Assembly (NCBI RefSeq): GCF_002368295.1
Contig: NZ_AP018248.1
Location: forward strand, 5,034,756-5,098,755
From: Tolypothrix tenuis PCC 7101
GTDB lineage: Bacteria > Cyanobacteriota > Cyanobacteriia > Cyanobacteriales > Nostocaceae
Direction of reading: 5' to 3'
DNA: 64,000 nucleotides
Below, in pieces: positions 26,446 to 36,200 of this stretch. Numbering within the stretch: position 1 is the stretch's first letter; every line of letters starts with the position of its first letter. The notes beneath the pieces are model-generated. The model worked only from the letters and a program-made list of their open reading frames with translations. It made no database searches and had not been told where the DNA came from. Position numbers and translations under genes: made by a program.

Positions 26446-29046
26446 TTATTCTGCCTCTTCTAATTCGCCTGTTTCACCACTATCGGGAGGAACGATCGCT
26501 ACTCCGGTGATCGCATCATCGTCGTCTAAGCGCTGTACTCTTACGCCTGTTGCCGATCGCGATTGTACAGAAATGGCATTGACAGCTTGACGAATAATAA
26601 TACCGCGATTGGTAACCATCATGATTTCATCATCGCTGTTGACAATCTGTAAGGTGGCTAATTGGTCTTTGGTTTTGCGGTTTTTGAATTTGGTTGCCAT
26701 TAAACCTTGACCAGCGCGGTTTTGCAAGCGGAATTGGGCTACAGGTACGCGTTTGCCATATCCACCCATTGTAATTACTAACACCCAAGGGCCAGGACTA
26801 GTGTTAGCTGTGACTTCTGTGGTTTCTTCGGTTTCAATTTCTTCGGTTTCGATGATTTCTTCGATTTCGGCTTCAGTTTCTGTAACCGTACTCAAGGTAT
26901 CGAGAATGGCTGCGGGGAGGATATCCATACCCACCAGTTCGTCACCTGGTTTGAGTTTCATCGATTTTACACCACGCGTCGCCCTACCTAAAGGACGCAA
27001 TTGTTCGTGGTTACATCTAAAGTGAATCGCCATCCCATGACGAGAACCGACAATCACGCTATCTTCTACCCTCGCGCGACGTACCCAGCGCAGTTGATCG
27101 CCTTCTTCTAAGGATATAGCGATTAAACCGTTAGCGCGGATGTTACTAAATGCTGCCAATTCGGTTTTCTTGATATTGCCACCTTTGGTCAGCATCACCA
27201 AGAATTCTTCGCTGGTAAATTCATCTACTGGGACAATAGAGGTGATTTTTTCTTCCTTGGGAATCGGTAACAGTTGCACAATGGGAGTACCCCGGCTAGT
27301 ACGAGAACCCACAGGAATTTGATAAGTTTTTAGACAGTAAACGACACCGCGATCGCTAAAGAATAAAACGCTGTCGTGATCGCAGCAAGTTAAGAAATGT
27401 TCGATGGTGTCATCATCTTTAACTTTCGCTGCTGCTTTCCCTCTGGTAGCACGGCTTTGGGCTTCAAAGGTATTAACTGGCATCCGTTTGATGTAACCTT
27501 GCTCTGTTAGCAAAATGATCACTTTTTCATTGGCGATCAAGTCAAGGTCATCAATTTCTCCCTCAGCATGGGTAATGACTGTGCGTCGGGGTGTGGAAAA
27601 GCTAGTTTTGATTTGTGAAATTTCGTCTTCAATGATTGACAGCACTCTTTCCCGGCGTGCCAAAATATCTTGCAGGTCGGCAATTTGCGCTTGTAAATCT
27701 TCGTGTTCTTGGCGAATTTTATCTGCTTCTAGGGCTGTTAACCGTCGCAGTTGCATTTGTAAAATTGCGTCGGCTTGGACTTCCGATAGCCCATAGGTGG
27801 TGATTAGTTCACCTTTGGCTGTGGGCGCATCAGAAGCATGGCGAATTAAGTTAATAATTGCGTCTAAATGCGCTAGAGCAATTAATAAGCCTTGTAAGAT
27901 ATGGTCGCGTTCTTCCGCTTTCCGCAGTTCATATCTGGTGCGGCGATTAATTGATTCGATGCGGAAATCGAGGAATACTTCTAAGAACTGCTTGAGTGTC
28001 AGGGTTTGGGGTTCCCCATTCACCAACGCCAGCATATTCGCCCCAAAGTTGGCTTGCAGTGGGGTCTGCTTGTAGAGGTTATTCAGTACTACTCTGGGAT
28101 AAGCATCGCGCTTGAGTTCGATGACGATTCGCATCCCATCGCGATCGCTTTCATCACGGATATCTGCAATTCCCTCGATGCGTTTTTCATTCACCAACTC
28201 GGCTATTTTTTCAATTAATGCGGCTTTGTTGGTTTGATAGGGCAATTCGGTGATGATAATTGCTTCTCTTTCTGGTCTTCCCCGTTGCTCAATAGTTTCG
28301 ATGTTAGCTACACCACGCATGGTAATGGAACCGCGCCCAGTGGTGTAAGCTTCTTTAATTGCTGATGTTCCTAACACCTGCGCCCCTGTGGGAAAGTCGG
28401 GGCCGGGGATAAATTGCATTAACTGCAGATTAGTGATCTCTGGATTGTGAATCAGTGCTACTAATCCATCAATCAATTCGCCCAAATTGTGCGGTGGGAT
28501 ATTGGTCGCCATCCCCACAGCAATCCCCGAGGAACCATTTAATAGTAACTGGGGAATACGTGCTGGTAGAACTGTGGGTTCTTGTTGGGAACCGTCGAAG
28601 TTATCAATAAAATCTACGGTTTCGGACTCAATGTCGTGGAGTAAAGCTGTGCCAGTTAAAGCTTGCAAGCGACATTCTGTGTATCGCATTGCGGCTGGGG
28701 GATCGTTGTCTACGGAACCGAAGTTACCATGCCCGTTAATTAGGGGCGATCGCATGGAAAAATCCTGTGCCATCCGCACCAACGCATCATACACCGCCGT
28801 ATCACCGTGGGGATGATATTTACCTAAAACTTCCCCAACTACACGGGCGCATTTACGAAACGGGCGATCGTGCGTCAAACCTAGCTCGTGCATTGCGTAG
28901 AGGATGCGACGATGCACAGGTTTCAGACCATCCCTGGCATCTGGTAGCGCCCGACCCACAATCACACTCATGGCGTATTCCAGATAAGACCGGGACATCT
29001 CGTTCCGCAGATCTGTCGGGATAATCCTCTCCTGTGAGGTTGTCAT
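26446..29046 (-). CDS. gyrA: DNA gyrase subunit A
   Basis: 866 residues, full length for GyrA. It cuts and rejoins DNA through Tyr122 in AAMRYTECRL; the quinolone-resistance region reads HPHGDTAVYDA, with Thr at position 83 and Asp at 87. The C-terminal half has the six-bladed DNA-wrapping domain. The GyrA box is degenerate (EAQSRATRGKAAAKV rather than QRRGGKG), which I believe is usual in cyanobacterial GyrA. An acidic Glu/Thr-rich insertion (about residues 725-750) interrupts the last blades. It is monocistronic and divergent from the small gene at 29470. Its partner gyrB is not in the window. Confidence 0.97.
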   Translation of the reverse strand: MTTSQERIIPTDLRNEMSRSYLEYAMSVIVGRALPDARDGLKPVHRRILYAMHELGLTHDRPFRKCARVVGEVLGKYHPHGDTAVYDALVRMAQDFSMRSPLINGHGNFGSVDNDPPAAMRYTECRLQALTGTALLHDIESETVDFIDNFDGSQQEPTVLPARIPQLLLNGSSGIAVGMATNIPPHNLGELIDGLVALIHNPEITNLQLMQFIPGPDFPTGAQVLGTSAIKEAYTTGRGSITMRGVANIETIEQRGRPEREAIIITELPYQTNKAALIEKIAELVNEKRIEGIADIRDESDRDGMRIVIELKRDAYPRVVLNNLYKQTPLQANFGANMLALVNGEPQTLTLKQFLEVFLDFRIESINRRTRYELRKAEERDHILQGLLIALAHLDAIINLIRHASDAPTAKGELITTYGLSEVQADAILQMQLRRLTALEADKIRQEHEDLQAQIADLQDILARRERVLSIIEDEISQIKTSFSTPRRTVITHAEGEIDDLDLIANEKVIILLTEQGYIKRMPVNTFEAQSRATRGKAAAKVKDDDTIEHFLTCCDHDSVLFFSDRGVVYCLKTYQIPVGSRTSRGTPIVQLLPIPKEEKITSIVPVDEFTSEEFLVMLTKGGNIKKTELAAFSNIRANGLIAISLEEGDQLRWVRRARVEDSVIVGSRHGMAIHFRCNHEQLRPLGRATRGVKSMKLKPGDELVGMDILPAAILDTLSTVTETEAEIEEIIETEEIETEETTEVTANTSPGPWVLVITMGGYGKRVPVAQFRLQNRAGQGLMATKFKNRKTKDQLATLQIVNSDDEIMMVTNRGIIIRQAVNAISVQSRSATGVRVQRLDDDDAITGVAIVPPDSGETGELEEAE

Positions 29047-29469
29047 AACCTAAAAAACTCCAAAAATCGCAGATTTTAGCCCTTGTTCTTGACAAAATGC
29101 AAAATTATTCCAAATTACTCTTGAATAATTGCCATATTTTGGTACAATTCTAGCACATATTGCTTTTTCTTGCCGGGAGAGCGGATTCAGGCAAGTAAGG
29201 AGGCTACTAATTAGGAGATGGTCAATGACTGTCCTACACAGGCTTTTGCTGACGAGTTAAGAGCAGCTAACTAAAAAGCCTGAAATATATAAGCAATTTA
29301 AAATTCAACATCAAAAACTCTAATACATCAGGAGTTCTATGATTTTCATAAAATTAGATGTTAATCTAACTATCGACATCACTGAGTAAATGTAGGATAA
29401 CGGTATTGACTATGGGTAATCTTTAAGACTTTTATAATCATTAATTTTTTGAGAGACGCTAAAGCTACT
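29047..29469. other. gyrA upstream region with a possible hairpin
   Basis: On the minus strand TAGAAT in GCTAGAATTG (about 29145-29155) could be a -10 box for gyrA, but no good -35 is seen. On plus, CAGGCTTTT...AAAAGCCTG (about 29240-29285) forms an inverted repeat with a 27-base loop. No gene. Confidence 0.4.
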
Positions 29470-29682
29470 ATGATTTTTCAACAATTACGCATTGGCGATT
29501 ACTTTCGTATACCTGGAATTAGTTTTTCTTGCGTTTATAGAAAAGCTAGTAGTTCATCTTGCACTCTGGATATGATTTTACGGCCTATCCGACGCAGTGC
29601 AATAGTGGTACCACTGAATCGAGTTGAGTTGAGTAGATATATTGCCCAAAAGAAAGAACTAATTCAAGACTTAGAGGAGTGA
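29470..29682 (+). CDS. small hypothetical protein, 70 aa
   Basis: ATG 29470 (MIFQQLRIGDYFRIPG) is preferred over an upstream non-ATG start at 29449. It is a small, beta-rich, basic protein with LDMILRPIRRSAIVVPLNRV and a helical tail ending DLEE. The opening LRIGDYFRI is reminiscent of short cyanobacterial proteins of unknown function. No signal peptide or metal motif. It stands alone between gyrA and the Mo-nitrogenase-like pseudogene. Confidence 0.6.
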   Translation: MIFQQLRIGDYFRIPGISFSCVYRKASSSSCTLDMILRPIRRSAIVVPLNRVELSRYIAQKKELIQDLEE

Positions 29683-29820
29683 ACAAATAATTAAGATACA
29701 AGCCTAAAAATTGATTCACCCGAAAAATCTGAAATAACCTTTATTTAAGCCCTCTGATTTATTCTTGGGGTTATTATTTTGAATTTTGTCTTTACTCATC
29801 CAGCAAAGTGGTATGTTGGG

Positions 29821-30141
29821 TTAACAATAAATTGTCACATCTTCGCCAAGCTCATCAGCCAAATAACTTAAAGCGCGGAAACGTAGCTCAATAAACTGTT
29901 CGTAGAAAGGATTGAGTTTACAGAGGGGAGGAATGTGAAGTAAAGTGCGTTAGCCGAAGGCTTTGGCGAAGCCATCGCAGAATTTAATTTCTCGCTCAAA
30001 AGGACAACTAGCCGGAATCATTTTGCAGATAAAGCGTGCTAATCGGCAATTTTCGATTTTGAGAGATATGAGGCGTTGACGTAGTGGTTGTAGTAAAACC
30101 TGAGCGAAATTGATAGAAGCTGACTGATTGGTAGACATCAT
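29821..30141 (-). pseudogene. Mo-dependent nitrogenase C-terminal-domain protein, broken by a repeat-borne stop
   Basis: Read leftwards from ATG 30141. The first part (ARFICKMIPASCPFEREIKF) and the last part (RTLLHIPPLCKLNPFYEQF, then LRFRALSYLADELGEDV, ending at 29821) match the Mo-nitrogenase C-terminal family and stay in the same frame. Between them lies an extra segment (about 29948-29980) of the GGCTTCGCCAAAGCC palindromic type, read as CDGFAKAFG and a TAA stop. Without it the gene would run about 100 codons. The start overlaps the stop of the gene at 30138-30584 (ATGA), implying translational coupling. The family is found with nitrogen-fixation genes in cyanobacteria; its role is unknown. 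Stop readthrough or a 63-aa product cannot be excluded. Confidence 0.8.
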
Positions 30142-30584
30142 ACTGTTAGGGAAGGAATTTGTTGAGATTGTTGGGGAATGACTAAAACTTTTTCCATGAA
30201 GAGGCGGTCAGATTCGGAAACATCTGCCATAATTGCTTTTTTAGTTTGTTCATGCATCAAGATTTTACCTTGAGCATCAAAACTAAAGTCTTGGCTAGGA
30301 ATAAATCCTTTGCTAATAAGTTTTTTTAGAGTAAATCTGGTAACTTCTACTAATAAATGTGCGTAAGGTCTCCAAGCACATAAGTTATCTAACACCCAGT
30401 GAAATGTTTTGGTATCTGTCAAAGACAATTCCAATACTGCTGCTGTTAAAAAAGATTCTGTATGTTGAACTCCCATACTAGTATTTAGTTGAGTTACCCA
30501 ACATTCAGCTAGTTTTTTATCACGGAACTTTAAGATATAAAGGGCTCTTTCTAGATGGAAGTGGAACATTTCTAAATCTTGCAT
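30138..30584 (-). CDS. hypothetical protein, 148 aa, coupled to the Mo-nitrogenase-like gene
   Basis: ATG 30584 is chosen; an upstream TTG at 30593 is possible. It is a helical soluble protein with FHFHLERALYILKFRDKK, a central CAWRPYAHLLVEVTRF and a C-terminal segment with SESDRLFMEKVL. I do not recognise the family. Its stop overlaps the start of the downstream Mo-nitrogenase C-terminal-domain gene by four bases, so the two were one transcription and translation unit, suggesting a link with nitrogen fixation or its regulation (inference). Confidence 0.65.
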   Translation of the reverse strand: MQDLEMFHFHLERALYILKFRDKKLAECWVTQLNTSMGVQHTESFLTAAVLELSLTDTKTFHWVLDNLCAWRPYAHLLVEVTRFTLKKLISKGFIPSQDFSFDAQGKILMHEQTKKAIMADVSESDRLFMEKVLVIPQQSQQIPSLTV

Positions 30585-30673
30585 ATTCACCAAAGAAAAT
30601 ACAGCAATAACAACTTAGCCACTAGCTACTAAATCGAGAGCTTAACTTTCCACATCGTTGAGAGAGAGGAAAT

Positions 30674-30702
30674 GGGGTAGAGGAGAGTTGTTGCTCTACC
30701 CC
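30674..30702. terminator. hairpin downstream of the response regulator
   Basis: GGGGTAGAG, an 11-base loop, then CTCTACCCC: a perfect 9-bp stem between the regulator gene (ending 30809) and the next minus-strand gene. Followed on minus by ATTTCCTCTC, a weak T-tract. Confidence 0.5.
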
Positions 30703-30808
30703 GTTAAGGTGTTACCGAGTTAGTGGTTTTTCTAGTTGCTTTTAACTGTAAAACTCAAAAATGCAGAACTTGTGGAGATGAAAAAGATTTAGAAAAAATT
30801 TTTCTTGG

Positions 30809-31183
30809 CTACCAGTTGAGAGCGCTGGCGATTTGGCCAGGTAATTTCATGGCTTTGAACGGCTTAGTAATAATTGCTTGCACTCCCAGTTCCGCAAATC
30901 GGCGCTGTTCGGTAGCTTGAGCCTTGGCTGTTAGCAAAATCACGGGAATTGGCTTTGTGGTGGGATTCGCTTGTAAAGCTTGAAAGGTAGCGATTCCATC
31001 CATATCAGGCATCATCACATCCAACAAAATCAAATCTGGTTGTTCGGCAATTGCTTTAGCCAATCCCTCACTTCCAGAAGCCGCAGTGGAAACTTGCCAA
31101 CCGCCTACAGTTTTCAAGGCGAGTTCAGCTACAGCCCGGATATCATATTCATCATCAACGATGAGAATGTGTTTCGTAGTCAT
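30809..31183 (-). CDS. single-domain CheY-like response regulator
   Basis: 124 residues, only a receiver domain. The acidic pair lies in ILIVDDEYDI (Asp10, Asp11), the phospho-acceptor is Asp55 in LILLDVMMPDMDG, the conserved Thr is in VILLTAKA and the Lys is in IITKPF. It has no output domain, so it probably acts by protein-protein contact with another component of a phosphorelay. There is no kinase gene next to it. Confidence 0.95.
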   Translation of the reverse strand: MTTKHILIVDDEYDIRAVAELALKTVGGWQVSTAASGSEGLAKAIAEQPDLILLDVMMPDMDGIATFQALQANPTTKPIPVILLTAKAQATEQRRFAELGVQAIITKPFKAMKLPGQIASALNW

Positions 31184-31522
31184 ACAAGTCTAGTTTCGTC
31201 CCTTGCCTAAAGTACGTAATACAGGGCTACGCGCCTGTTATTCAAGGGTTTTCAACGGTTGTTTTTATAATCTTATATTGCTTGGCATAGTTCGATTTAT
31301 TCCCATCGGCTTATTTATGTAAATTGGTAACCAAAGAGGCGGAGGGGCAGGGGGCAGGGAGTAGGGGGAGCAGGCGTTGTACAAATACCTCGCGCCCTCA
31401 TCCCCTAACCCCTTCGGGAACTAAATCTCTTGCTCCCCTCCCCTTTCCAAGCTACGGTGTACACACAAATCGGAGTTATTTTGAGATCCGGGTTTTACCC
31501 CCCTTAATCCCCCCTTGCCAAG

Positions 31523-32681
31523 GCAGGGCTGTTTCATTCCCTAAAACACGTAAAATAGCAAGTGTTGAGGGGAAAAAATATGGGTGCAGATCTGATTGAA
31601 CAATTAAAGCAAGTGGAAGATTTTAGAACGACTGATGGACGAAGACATCCACTGTGGCTGGTGTTGCTATTTGTCATAATGGGAACAATGAATGGATACG
31701 TGGGATATCGGGGATGGGGGGATTTCGTCAAAAGGCATAGTCGAGTATTAATAAATAAATTTGGCATTCAAAAACATGGGGTTCCCTCATATTCAACAAT
31801 CCGACGTATAGTCATGGGAGTGGATTTCGATAAACTGGCTCATAAATTTAATGAATGGGCAAAAAATTATGTGGATTTAGAGGTATCACAATGGTGTGCT
31901 ATAGACGGCAAAAGTATTAAGGGTACAGTACAAAACTATAGTTCATCTCATCAGAATTTTGTGAGCATAGTATCAGTATTTGCTGGAAAAAAAGGGCTGG
32001 TTATCGGGATGGAGAAATTTGAGAACCAGCATAAAAGCGAAATTCAAGTTGTACAAGAGTTAGTCACAGCATTGGGTCTAGAAGGTGTGGTCTTGAGCTT
32101 TGATTCCTTACATTGTCAAAAAAAACTTGTCAAATAATTATCGAGGGCGGTAATGATTATGTCATTGCTGTTAAAGATAATCAGCCCAAACTACATAGTC
32201 ATATTCAACGTATTGCTGCTACAAAAAAACCTACTTCTCGTATAGTTGAGACCGAAAAAACTAGAGATAGATGTACAACACGTACTGTAGAAGTCTTTCA
32301 TGATATCAATGGAATTGACCCGTTATGGACTGGAATAAAATCTTTAGTCAGGGTCGAAAGAATTGGTACGAGAAAGGGTAAGAAATATCATGAAATTGTT
32401 TGTTATATTAGCAGTCTGATCGCCAGCGCCAAGGAATTTGCTCTCGGTATTCGTGGTCATTGGGGTATCGAAAACTGCCTTCACTGGGTGAAAGACGTTG
32501 TTTTCAAAGAGGATTGTTCTACAATCCGTCTTGGCAACGCTCCTGCTAATCTTTCCATTATCAGAGCGATCGCACTCAATATTCTTCGTCGCAATGGTTA
32601 TCATTCCATCACAATTGCTCACAGATTTCTCTCTCATGATATTGACAAACTCCTTCATCTTGTGGAATGAAACAGCCCTGC
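31523..32681 (+). mobile_element. ISAs1-family insertion sequence (1159 bp)
   Basis: Terminal inverted repeats GCAGGGCTGTTTCATTCC and GGAATGAAACAGCCCTGC are perfect over 18 bp. It is flanked by a 9-bp target duplication CTTGCCAAG (31514-31522 and 32682-32690). Size, ends and transposase all fit the ISAs1 family. The target was the CCCCTTGCCAAGGGG palindrome of a host repeat, another copy of which (CCCCTTGGCAAGGGG) survives uninterrupted near 45280. Confidence 0.95.
31580..32670 (+). pseudogene. ISAs1 transposase split by a -1 frameshift at an A8 run
   Basis: ATG 31580 has GAGGGG as ribosome binding site. The first frame stops at 32137 and the second continues to 32670. The DDE residues are present: CAIDGKSIKGT (D), SFDSLHCQKK (D) and HWGIENCLHWVKD (E). 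The frames join exactly at eight adenines (32118-32125), a potential A-AAA-AAA slippery site; a -1 shift restores HCQKKTCQIIIEGG, the family sequence. It is either a recent single-base loss or translational/transcriptional slippage. ISAs1 transposases are normally a single frame. Confidence 0.9.
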
Positions 32682-32945
32682 CTTGCCAAGGGGGGAAACA
32701 AGAAAATCTAGTTCCCTCCCCTTTGCAAGGGGAGGGTTAGGGTGGGGTAATTCTAGGACTGGTAGTGATTCGATAACTTGTGTGTACACCGTAGCCTTTC
32801 CAAGGGGAGGGTTAGGGTGGGGTAATTCGAGGAATGGTAGTGATTCGATAACTTGTGTATACACCGTAGCTCACCCACAGGGAGAGGGGCTGGGGGTGAG
32901 GGCGAAACCTTGCAACCAAGCGGGTTTCACGTTAAGTTGACACGT

Positions 32946-33230
32946 ATGGCTCCCCTGCCTCTTGTGACTGGAGCCAGAGCTTGATGTTCTCGTTAAATTT
33001 ACTGAGATTGCTCTTTCATTTTTGCTATATCTTCCTCACAAGTTCCTCAACCTTTGCTGTTAACTTCAAGGTGCAGCAGCTAGAAAGGCTACCTGTGCAT
33101 CAGTGAATTGAAAAGCTCAAACTCGCTGTTTTGCTACCCTTCTTGTTTGTTGAATTTTACATTGGTAATTTCAGCGCAGTGAAGGTCAGGCTTTGATAGG
33201 GTTCGCAAACTGGTAAAGGTTAAACCAATT
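32946..33230. other. nifJ upstream region
   Basis: No gene or repeat recognised; presumably contains the nifJ promoter. No clear NtcA site seen. Confidence 0.4.
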
Positions 33231-36200
33231 ATGAAGACAAAAATATTTGCCACTATTGATGGCAATGAAGCTGTAGCCCAAGTGGCTTATCGTGTAAATG
33301 AAGTTATTGCTATTTACCCGATTACGCCTTCTTCTAATATGGCTGAGTGGTCGGATACATGGGCTAGCGAAGGTAAACCTAACATCTGGGGAACTGTGCC
33401 TACAGTTGTGGAGATGCAGAGTGAAGCCGGCGTTGCAGGTGCAGTACATGGTGCTTTACAAACAGGTTCGCTAACAACGACATTTACCGCATCTCAGGGA
33501 TTGTTGTTAATGATCCCCAATATGTACAAAATTGCTGGTGAATTAACACCTACAGTATTTCATGTTTCAGCGCGATCGCTAGCTACTCAAGGTCTATCTA
33601 TTTTCGGCGATCATAGTGATGTGATGGCAGCGCGTGCCACAGGTTTTGCGATGCTATGTTCAGCATCAGTACAAGAAGCTTATGATTTTGCGGCAATCTC
33701 TACACGTGCAACTTTAGAATCTCGTATACCTTTCTTACACTTTTTTGATGGCTTCCGCACCTCTCATGAGGTAGATAAAGTTGAAACATTATCTCACGAA
33801 GATTTGCGATCGCATATCCCCGAAGAATACATCTTTGCTCATCGGGCGCGGGCGATGACTCCCGATAGGCCTGTGTTACGCGGTACAGCCCAAAACCCTG
33901 ATGTTTACTTCCAAAGCCGCGAAACCGTTAACCCTTATTATTTAGCTTGTCCAGACATCACCCAAAAGGCGATGGATCAATTTGCCAAACTGACTGGACG
34001 ACAATACAAACTCTTTGATTACCACGGCGACCCCGCAGCAGAAAGAGTGATTGTCCTCATGGGTTCTGGTTGTGAAGCAGCCCATGAAACGGTAGATTAT
34101 TTAACTAGTTTGGGTGAAAAAGTTGGGGTATTAAAAGTTAGATTGTATCGTCCATTTGATACTACTAGATTTGTCGAAGCTTTACCCGCAACTACCCGTA
34201 CCATCGCTGTTTTAGACCGCACCAAAGAACCCGGCGCATCTGGCGAACCACTTTATTTAGATGTAGTTGCTGCTATCCAACAAGGCAATCCAAAATCCCA
34301 AATTCAAAATCTAAAATCAATTGTTGGTGGTCGTTATGGATTATCATCCAAAGAATTCACCCCAGCGATGATTAAAGCTGTGTTTGATAACCTAGCTCTA
34401 GCTGAACCGAAAAATCATTTCACCGTGGGGATCAATGATGATGTCAGCCACACCAGCTTAGAGTATGACCATGATTTTAATATTGAAGCAGACAATATAG
34501 TTAGAGCTATTTTTTACGGTTTAGGCGCAGATGGTACTGTAGGTGCTAACAAAAACTCCATCAAAATTATTGGAGAAGAAACAAACAATTACGCTCAAGG
34601 TTATTTCGTTTACGACTCTAAAAAATCTGGTTCTGTGACAGTTTCTCACCTCCGCTTTGGGTCACAACCAATTCACTCCACATATTTAATTACCAAAGCT
34701 AACTTTCTGGCTTGTCATCAATGGGATTTCATTGATAAATTCTCCATGCTGCAAGATATTGTCCCTGGCGGCACATTCTTGATTAATTCGCTCTATTCTC
34801 AAGAAGAAGTTTGGCAGCATTTACCACTGTTTGTCCAAGAGCAAATTATCCAAAAGCAACTGAAAGTATATGTAATTAATGGTTATCAAGTTGCGCGTGC
34901 TGCGGGGATGGCTGGACATATTAACACAGTCATGCAGGTTTGTTTCTTTGCCTTATCGGGTGTATTACCCAAAGACGAAGCGATCGCAGCGATTAAAAAA
35001 GCGATTCGCAAGACTTATGGTAAGAAGGGCGACGAAGTTGTCCAAAAGAATATCAACGCCGTGGATATGGCGTTAGATAACTTGTATGAACTAGAGATTC
35101 CCCAACAAATAGCCATTCCAGCCGGGGAAATCCACGATGCGCCCTACCCCATATCTGATAAAGCACCTGCATTTGTCCATGATGTTTTAGGTAAAATGAT
35201 TGCCCGTGCAGGGGATGATTTACCTGTGAGTGCTTTACCAGCAGATGGTACATATCCTACAGGTACGGCGAAATGGGAAAAACGCAACATTGCTAAAGAT
35301 ATTCCGGTTTGGGATGAAGATGTCTGCGTCCAGTGCGCTAAATGCATCATGGTCTGCCCCCATAGTGCGATTCGTGGTAAAGTTTACGAACCCGAATTGT
35401 TAACCAATGCCCCGCCAACCTTCAAGAGTACCAATCCTAAAGACCGCGATTGGCATGGCTTGCAATATACTCTCCAAGTAGCCCCAGAAGATTGTACAGG
35501 TTGCGGTGTTTGCGTGGATGTTTGCCCAGCTAAGAATAAAGCCGAACCAAACCGCAAAGCCCTGAATATGGCAGCGCAATTGCCATTACGAGATGCAGAA
35601 AGAGAAAATTGGGATTTCTTCCTCAATCTCCCCAACCCCGACAGACTGCACCTGAAAGTCTCCCATATTAACCAGCAGCAAATGCAAGAACCCTTATTTG
35701 AGTTCTCCGGTGCTTGTGCTGGTTGTGGCGAAACAGCTTATGTAAAATTAGCTACCCAATTATTTGGCGATCGCATGATTGTGGCTAACGCCACTGGTTG
35801 TTCTTCGATTTACGGCGGTAACTTACCGACTACCCCTTGGACAACTAACGCCGAAGGACGAGGCCCGGCTTGGTGTAACTCGCTATTTGAAGATAACGCC
35901 GAATTTGGCATGGGTTTCCGGATTTCCCTAGATAAACAAGCAGAATTTGCCACGGAATTAGTCAAACAACTGACACCACAACTAGGGGAAAATCTCGCCA
36001 GTAGTATTGTCAACGCTCGGCAAAAAGACGAAGCTGATATAGTCGAACAACGGGAACGCGTCGCCCTACTTAAACAACGGGTAGATGAACTACTTGCAGC
36101 CCAAACCGGAGAAGATGAAGAAGATGCGATCGCGCGGAATCTGAAATCGCTAAAATTCGTTGCCGATTATTTAGTCAGAAAGAGTGTTTGGATTATCGGC

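Larger units (their letters stand above)
31370..32945. mobile_element. nested repeat block hosting the IS element
   Basis: The outer layer is MITE-C: GGCGTTGTACAAATACCTCG at the left, and GCGGGTTTCACGTTAAG plus GTTGACAC at the right. Within it lies an element with TIR-like ends GCTACGGTGTACACACAA (about 31451; right ends at about 32770-32790 and, duplicated, 32850-32870). Within that lies the ISAs1 element (31523-32681). Confidence 0.75.

Noticed and set aside
28767..29095. Genes antisense to gyrA
   Set aside because: Shadow frames of a strongly conserved essential gene; no ribosome binding sites or known families.
32683..32940. 85-aa protein downstream of the IS element
   Set aside because: Translation of tandem repeat ends; no independent coding signal.
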